Of a stretch of DNA of 64,000 nucleotides, positions 60,435 to 64,000 are shown in pieces. Location: assembly GCA_900539465.1 (NCBI GenBank), contig UQCF01000005.1, positions 62,001 to 126,000 of the forward strand, given 5' to 3'. The stretch is from an uncultured Ruminococcus sp. Lineage in GTDB: Bacteria > Bacillota > Clostridia > Oscillospirales > Acutalibacteraceae. The position numbers were made by a program, and so were the translations under genes. Below the pieces are notes generated by a model that was not told the origin of the DNA, made no database searches, and saw only the letters and a program-made list of their open reading frames with translations. Numbering within the stretch: position 1 is the first letter of the stretch; the number at the start of each line of letters is the position of its first letter.

Positions 60435-62042
60435 ATGACTTTAACATCTATAAAATTTTTTGTTTTTGTAGCCGCAACGGTTTTGGTATATTATATATGC
60501 CCAAAAAAATTCAGATGGACAGTTTTACTCGTTGCAAGCTACGCATTTTACGGTATAGTATGCCTTAAATATATGCCGTTTATCGTTTTCACTACCCTGA
60601 GCACTTATGCCTGCGGGTTGTGGATAGGCAAAATAGCGCAAAAGGGCTCGGATACGGTAAAAGAGAAAAAAGGCGAGTGGTCGTTCAGCGATAAAAAAGC
60701 TTTTAAAGCAAAGGTAAATAAGAAGAAAAGACTTGTTCTCGCACTTGCACTCGTTTTGAATTTCGGTATTCTTGCCGTGCTTAAATACTATAACTTTTTC
60801 TCGGGCTCTATTACGGGTCTTCTGCAAAATTTAGGCAGCAGCGCGGAGCTCCCTTTGTTCAAGCTGTTTTTGCCGCTCGGTATTTCTTTCTATACTTTTC
60901 AGGCAATGGGATATATTATCGACGTATGCCGCGGCAAAACAAAGGCAGAAAAAAATCCGGCAAAGTTTGCGCTGTTTGTCTCCTTTTTTCCACAGATTAT
61001 ACAGGGGCCTATCAGCATATACAGCGACCTTGCAAAGCAGTTATATGAGCCCCACGCTTTAAAATACGAAAACATAAAATACGGCTTTCAGCTTATTTTG
61101 TGGGGATTGTTTAAGAAAATGGTCATTGCCGACAGAGCGGTTGTTCTCATCAACACCGTTTTGTGCGACAAGAGCAATTATTCCGGCACATTTATTTTGA
61201 TAACGGCGCTGACTTATGCGCTTCAGCTTTATGCCGATTTCTCCGGCGGAATAGATATTTCGCGCGGCGTTGCTCAAATGCTCGGCATAAATCTTGCAGA
61301 GAACTTTAAACGTCCGTATTTTTCAAAATCCATCGGCGAATATTGGCGCCGCTGGCATATTACTCTCGGCGCATGGATGAAGAATTATATCTTCTATTCT
61401 CTCACGCTTTCGGGCGGATTTTTAAAGCTCGGCAAATGGACTAAAAAACACCTCGGCAAGCACATAGGCAAGGTTTTGCCGGGCAGCATAGCAACATTTG
61501 TTGTTTTCCTTGTTATCGGTCTTTGGCACGGCGCAAACTGGAAGTATATCGGCTTCGGCGTATGGAACGGCGCAATTATGTTTGTTTCAAGCCTTTTGGA
61601 GCCTGCGTTCAGAAAGTTTACGTCTGCCTTAAAAATCAGAACCGAGTGCCTGAGCTATCGAATTTTCCAAATGATAAGAACATTTATTGTTGTTTTGATA
61701 GGCTATTATTTCGATATAGCAGATGGGTTTAAAGACGCTCTTGTTATGATGAAAAATTCGGTTCTCGATTTTCACCCGGGCGAACTTATGAATCTTGCAA
61801 AAATTCAATCGCTCGGTCTTGAACATGTCGATTACGGAGTTCTTGCGGTTTCGTCTCTTATTTTGCTTTCTGTGTCACTTCTTCAAGAGAGACATACGAC
61901 ATCCGGCTTGCGTGTTGCAATAGGCAGTCAAAACATCATATTCCAGTGGATTGTTATGCTCTGCGGCATAGCCGCAATTGTGGCTTTCGGTATGTACGGA
62001 CCGGGAACCAACGCGAGTGAGTTTGTTTATATGCAGTTTTAA
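60435..62042 (+). CDS. MBOAT membrane acyltransferase, DltB/AlgI-like
   Basis: Protein of 535 aa with about eleven TM helices. The MBOAT core: FPQIIQGPISIYSDLAKQL, LYADFSGGIDISRGVAQMLG, NFKRPYFSKSIGEYWRRWHI, and GLWHGANWKYIGFGVWNG with the catalytic His. At 535 aa it is longer than DltB (about 400) and nearer the AlgI/PatA type. It should carry the acyl or aminoacyl group from the carrier across the membrane to an outside acceptor. Twelve bases after the decarboxylase gene. Confidence 0.93.
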   Translation: MTLTSIKFFVFVAATVLVYYICPKKFRWTVLLVASYAFYGIVCLKYMPFIVFTTLSTYACGLWIGKIAQKGSDTVKEKKGEWSFSDKKAFKAKVNKKKRLVLALALVLNFGILAVLKYYNFFSGSITGLLQNLGSSAELPLFKLFLPLGISFYTFQAMGYIIDVCRGKTKAEKNPAKFALFVSFFPQIIQGPISIYSDLAKQLYEPHALKYENIKYGFQLILWGLFKKMVIADRAVVLINTVLCDKSNYSGTFILITALTYALQLYADFSGGIDISRGVAQMLGINLAENFKRPYFSKSIGEYWRRWHITLGAWMKNYIFYSLTLSGGFLKLGKWTKKHLGKHIGKVLPGSIATFVVFLVIGLWHGANWKYIGFGVWNGAIMFVSSLLEPAFRKFTSALKIRTECLSYRIFQMIRTFIVVLIGYYFDIADGFKDALVMMKNSVLDFHPGELMNLAKIQSLGLEHVDYGVLAVSSLILLSVSLLQERHTTSGLRVAIGSQNIIFQWIVMLCGIAAIVAFGMYGPGTNASEFVYMQF

Positions 62043-62055
62043 AGTTAAAGCCAAA

Positions 62056-62076
62056 AAGCGGCAGATATTGCCGCTT
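62056..62076 (+). other. Intercistronic hairpin between MBOAT and SGNH genes
   Basis: Perfect 8-bp stem AAGCGGCA (62056-62063) / TGCCGCTT (62069-62076), loop GATAT, directly before the CGGAGG ribosome site. No T-run, so an mRNA processing or stability element is more likely than a terminator. Confidence 0.6.
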
Positions 62077-62087
62077 ACGGAGGTATT

Positions 62088-63197
62088 ATGAAAATCAGAC
62101 ATTTTATAAGAATAACGGCATTTGCTGTGGCTGTGGTTTGTATGCTGTCGTTTATGTCGGTATTTTTAAGAGTAAACAACGGCCGAGACGTTATGGGAAT
62201 TTACAGCTTTTACAAAGAACCGGAAAACAGCATTGACGTTGCCCTTATCGGACCGAGCCAAATATATACCGGCTTTTATTCACCGCTTGCATATAAAGAG
62301 TATGGGTTTACAAGTTATGCGTTTTCAACGGCATCAATGCTTTCGTCTCTTTATATTCCGGCAGTAAAAGAAATAAGACGGCTTCAAAATCCCAAGCTGT
62401 TTGTGTTTGAGGTTTGGGGTTTCTTTGAGAGTGCGGAGAACGGATACCGCGAAAGTCCGGTGAGACGTGTTATTGACAATATGCCGGATTCTCCGAATAA
62501 AAGAGAAATGATTGAGACGATAGTTCCGGAGAAAGAAAGGAATACCTACAAGTATCCGCTTTTAAAATACCACACACAGTGGGAAAATCTTTCGAAATGT
62601 ATCAGCATACTTAACTCAAAAATAAAAATTTCAAAACGCGGATATTCTCTTACCAAAAACTTTTCTACCATAACAATGAAGGCGAATAAAAACAGTTTTT
62701 CAGAGATGAACTACCTTCATTTTTCTGACGAAGCCTTGAATAATATGGAGGTACTTCTCAAATACTGTAAAGATAATAATATTGATGCTTTGTTTGTGAG
62801 ATCCCCTGATTTAAAAAAGACAGAAGATAAAGAATCTTTTGCAAAGGCCGAAGCACTTATTAAAAGTTACGGCTTTAACTTTTTGAATATGGATCATCAT
62901 AAAAAAGAAATGGGATTAGTTGATTTTCACGACTATTATAACTATGATCATCTTAATATATACGGTATGCCTAAGATGACCAGATATCTTTCAAATTATA
63001 TCGTAAGTAATTATGATGTTAAGTCAGAGCATACCGAGCAGGTGAAAAAAGAGTGGGATGAGTGTGCAAAATACACCGATAAGGTTATTGATTATTGCAC
63101 CAAAATGATTGAACTTAAAAATACACGCGAGTGTTATTTTCCCGATGATTTCAGCACTGTTCCGCAGGCACCGGCTAAAAAAGGCGGTAGAAGTTAA
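62088..63197 (+). CDS. Membrane-anchored SGNH-type protein, DltD/AlgX-like
   Basis: Protein of 369 aa. One N-terminal TM helix (about 8-28), rest extracellular. SGNH signatures: VALIGPSQIYTGF (GxS nucleophile block) and NYDHLNIYG (Asp-His block). This pattern fits DltD, AlgX or PatB proteins that work with an MBOAT partner to hand the acyl group to the final polymer. The C-terminal 60 residues are helical and charged, with no known domain. GGAGG precedes the ATG. Last gene of the operon. Confidence 0.82.
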   Translation: MKIRHFIRITAFAVAVVCMLSFMSVFLRVNNGRDVMGIYSFYKEPENSIDVALIGPSQIYTGFYSPLAYKEYGFTSYAFSTASMLSSLYIPAVKEIRRLQNPKLFVFEVWGFFESAENGYRESPVRRVIDNMPDSPNKREMIETIVPEKERNTYKYPLLKYHTQWENLSKCISILNSKIKISKRGYSLTKNFSTITMKANKNSFSEMNYLHFSDEALNNMEVLLKYCKDNNIDALFVRSPDLKKTEDKESFAKAEALIKSYGFNFLNMDHHKKEMGLVDFHDYYNYDHLNIYGMPKMTRYLSNYIVSNYDVKSEHTEQVKKEWDECAKYTDKVIDYCTKMIELKNTRECYFPDDFSTVPQAPAKKGGRS

Positions 63198-63202
63198 AAT
63201 GA

Positions 63203-63240
63203 AAAACGCAGAAAGGGCAAAACTTTCTGCGTTTTAATTT
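63203..63240. terminator. Bidirectional terminator after the Dlt-like operon
   Basis: Perfect 13-bp stem AAAACGCAGAAAG (63203-63215) / CTTTCTGCGTTTT (63223-63235), then AATTTTA. Shared with azlD on the other strand. Confidence 0.9.
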
Positions 63241-63248
63241 TATAATTA

Positions 63249-63578
63249 TTAAAATACAAATCTTAAAAGTATCATATATATTGCCGTTCCGCCGAATACG
63301 CTGAGCAGTGTGTTCTTCTTCCATACATGAAGCAAAACAACACACGCGGCGGCGATAAGCTCCGGCAAGCCGTGCGGCGACTGCACAAAAGATACATTTT
63401 TAAAGCAGTATACAACCAGCATACCTATTATCGCATACGGCAATACAGTGCCGAGGTATGAGATGAATTTGGGTCGTTTTCTTCCCTCGGGGAAGAGCAC
63501 AAACGGCATGAATCTCAGCACAGCCGTAATTCCCGCCATAATGGCTATCTGAATGAGGGCGTAATTGGTTTCAGTCAT
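63249..63578 (-). CDS. azlD: Branched-chain amino acid transport protein AzlD
   Basis: Protein of 109 aa with three or four TM helices. ATG 63578 (MTETNYALIQIAIMAGIT) follows AAAGGAGGAG. The motif RFMPFVLFPEGRKRPKFISYLG near residue 22 is typical of AzlD (T-x-x-x-R-x-x-P). The small subunit of the AzlCD exporter of branched-chain amino acids. Overlaps azlC by eight bases. Confidence 0.93.
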   Translation of the reverse strand: MTETNYALIQIAIMAGITAVLRFMPFVLFPEGRKRPKFISYLGTVLPYAIIGMLVVYCFKNVSFVQSPHGLPELIAAACVVLLHVWKKNTLLSVFGGTAIYMILLRFVF

Positions 63579-64000
63579 TGTTTGGCTCCTCCTTTTGCAG
63601 TTTCTTTCTGAAGAGTGAAAGGATAAGCGCAATTATTATCATCGACGGAATAATAAAATTATCCGCGCCGAATATCGCAAGGCAGACTATTGAAACCGCG
63701 ACGCCGATAATTGCCGGCAGGTGCCTCTTTTGAGACATCCATTGGTCAACGAATATGACTATAAACAGTGCCGTCATGGCAAAATCCACACCTTTAAGCT
63801 CAAAGGGGAGGAGCGAGCCAAGCAGCGCACCGAGCATACAGCCGCATATCCAATAAATTTGGTCAAAAAGCGTCAAAAGAAAAAAATATTTTTTTGGCTC
63901 TGCGCCGTCGGGCACATTGCCGGAGCATACGAGCGAATATGTTTCGTCGGTAAGGCCGAATATCATATACGGCTTTGCCGCGCCCATGCCTTTGTATGTA
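63571..64000 (-). CDS. azlC: AzlC branched-chain amino acid exporter subunit, partial
   Basis: About 143 C-terminal residues; the frame stays open to the window edge (TYKGMGAAKPYMIFGLTDET), so the start lies outside. GLTDETYSLV and the following TM helices (FFLLTLFDQIYWICGCMLG, GVDFAMTALFIVIFVDQW) match AzlC. The ATG at 63987 is internal and not the real start. Forms a two-gene operon with azlD. Confidence 0.93.
   Translation of the reverse strand, partial: TYKGMGAAKPYMIFGLTDETYSLVCSGNVPDGAEPKKYFFLLTLFDQIYWICGCMLGALLGSLLPFELKGVDFAMTALFIVIFVDQWMSQKRHLPAIIGVAVSIVCLAIFGADNFIIPSMIIIALILSLFRKKLQKEEPNND

Noticed and set aside
1..64000. tRNA or rRNA genes
   Set aside because: All intergenic stretches were read; no CCA-ended cloverleaf or rRNA motif was recognised, though short or unusual ones could be missed by eye.

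Overview
The window looks like a chromosomal segment of an anaerobic, low-to-mid GC Gram-positive bacterium of the class Clostridia, most likely a gut Ruminococcaceae/Oscillospiraceae-type organism. The reasons are AGGAGG-type ribosome sites with frequent TTG/GTG starts, a yaaL-bofA pair (sporulation lineage), teichoic-acid-type wall enzymes, a leucine T-box, a Gram-positive LexA box at recA, dockerin-bearing secreted proteases and plant/host glycan hydrolases (GH78, GH29). This is inferred from gene content; no rRNA or tRNA lies in the window.

Layout. 1-9.6 kb: end of an ABC exporter (ATPase tail plus giant coiled-coil permease), a secreted ceramidase-like protein, a secreted protein with YGWWY repeats, an LCP wall-polymer ligase and a DMT transporter. 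9.7-15.1 kb (minus): a copper operon csoR-copA with a copZ domain fused in frame to copA, then leuA fused to an AraC DNA-binding domain behind a leucine T-box. 15.2-22.3 kb: GH78 rhamnosidase, a PdaC-like deacetylase with a small lipoprotein, a 223-bp MITE-like repeat, a metallophosphoesterase, a TagF-like glycerophosphotransferase and rpmB. 22.4-29.8 kb: recA-recX-rimO-pgsA-(DUF5696-like)-pyk, tightly spaced. 30-42.8 kb: a secreted PHP-domain protein, two dockerin proteases (one carrying both a papain and an M6-like domain), DUF554 and flavoprotein genes, yaaL-bofA, and thyA-folA-fucosidase.

42.8-49.6 kb: split B12-dependent methionine synthase (catalytic protein and separate reactivation protein) with metF, a GT4 glycosyltransferase and a divergent amidohydrolase. 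49.6-54.2 kb: an AT-rich island of two unknown exported or membrane proteins, bounded by a perfect 208-bp direct repeat that duplicates the 3' end of a secreted Ig-like protein gene. 54.3-63.2 kb: a degenerate LytTR regulator apparently starting at AUA, then a co-directional run: OmpR-type regulator, histidine kinase, DltA-like ligase, carrier protein, PLP-dependent decarboxylase, MBOAT acyltransferase and SGNH protein. The window ends in azlD and a partial azlC.

How the genes fit together: much of the region concerns the cell envelope (LCP, TagF-like, PdaC-like, Dlt-like, two-component system). The most interesting candidate system is the Dlt-like operon with an embedded decarboxylase and an altered ligase pocket. 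It suggests that a decarboxylated amino acid, rather than plain D-alanine, may be loaded on the carrier and transferred to a surface polymer.
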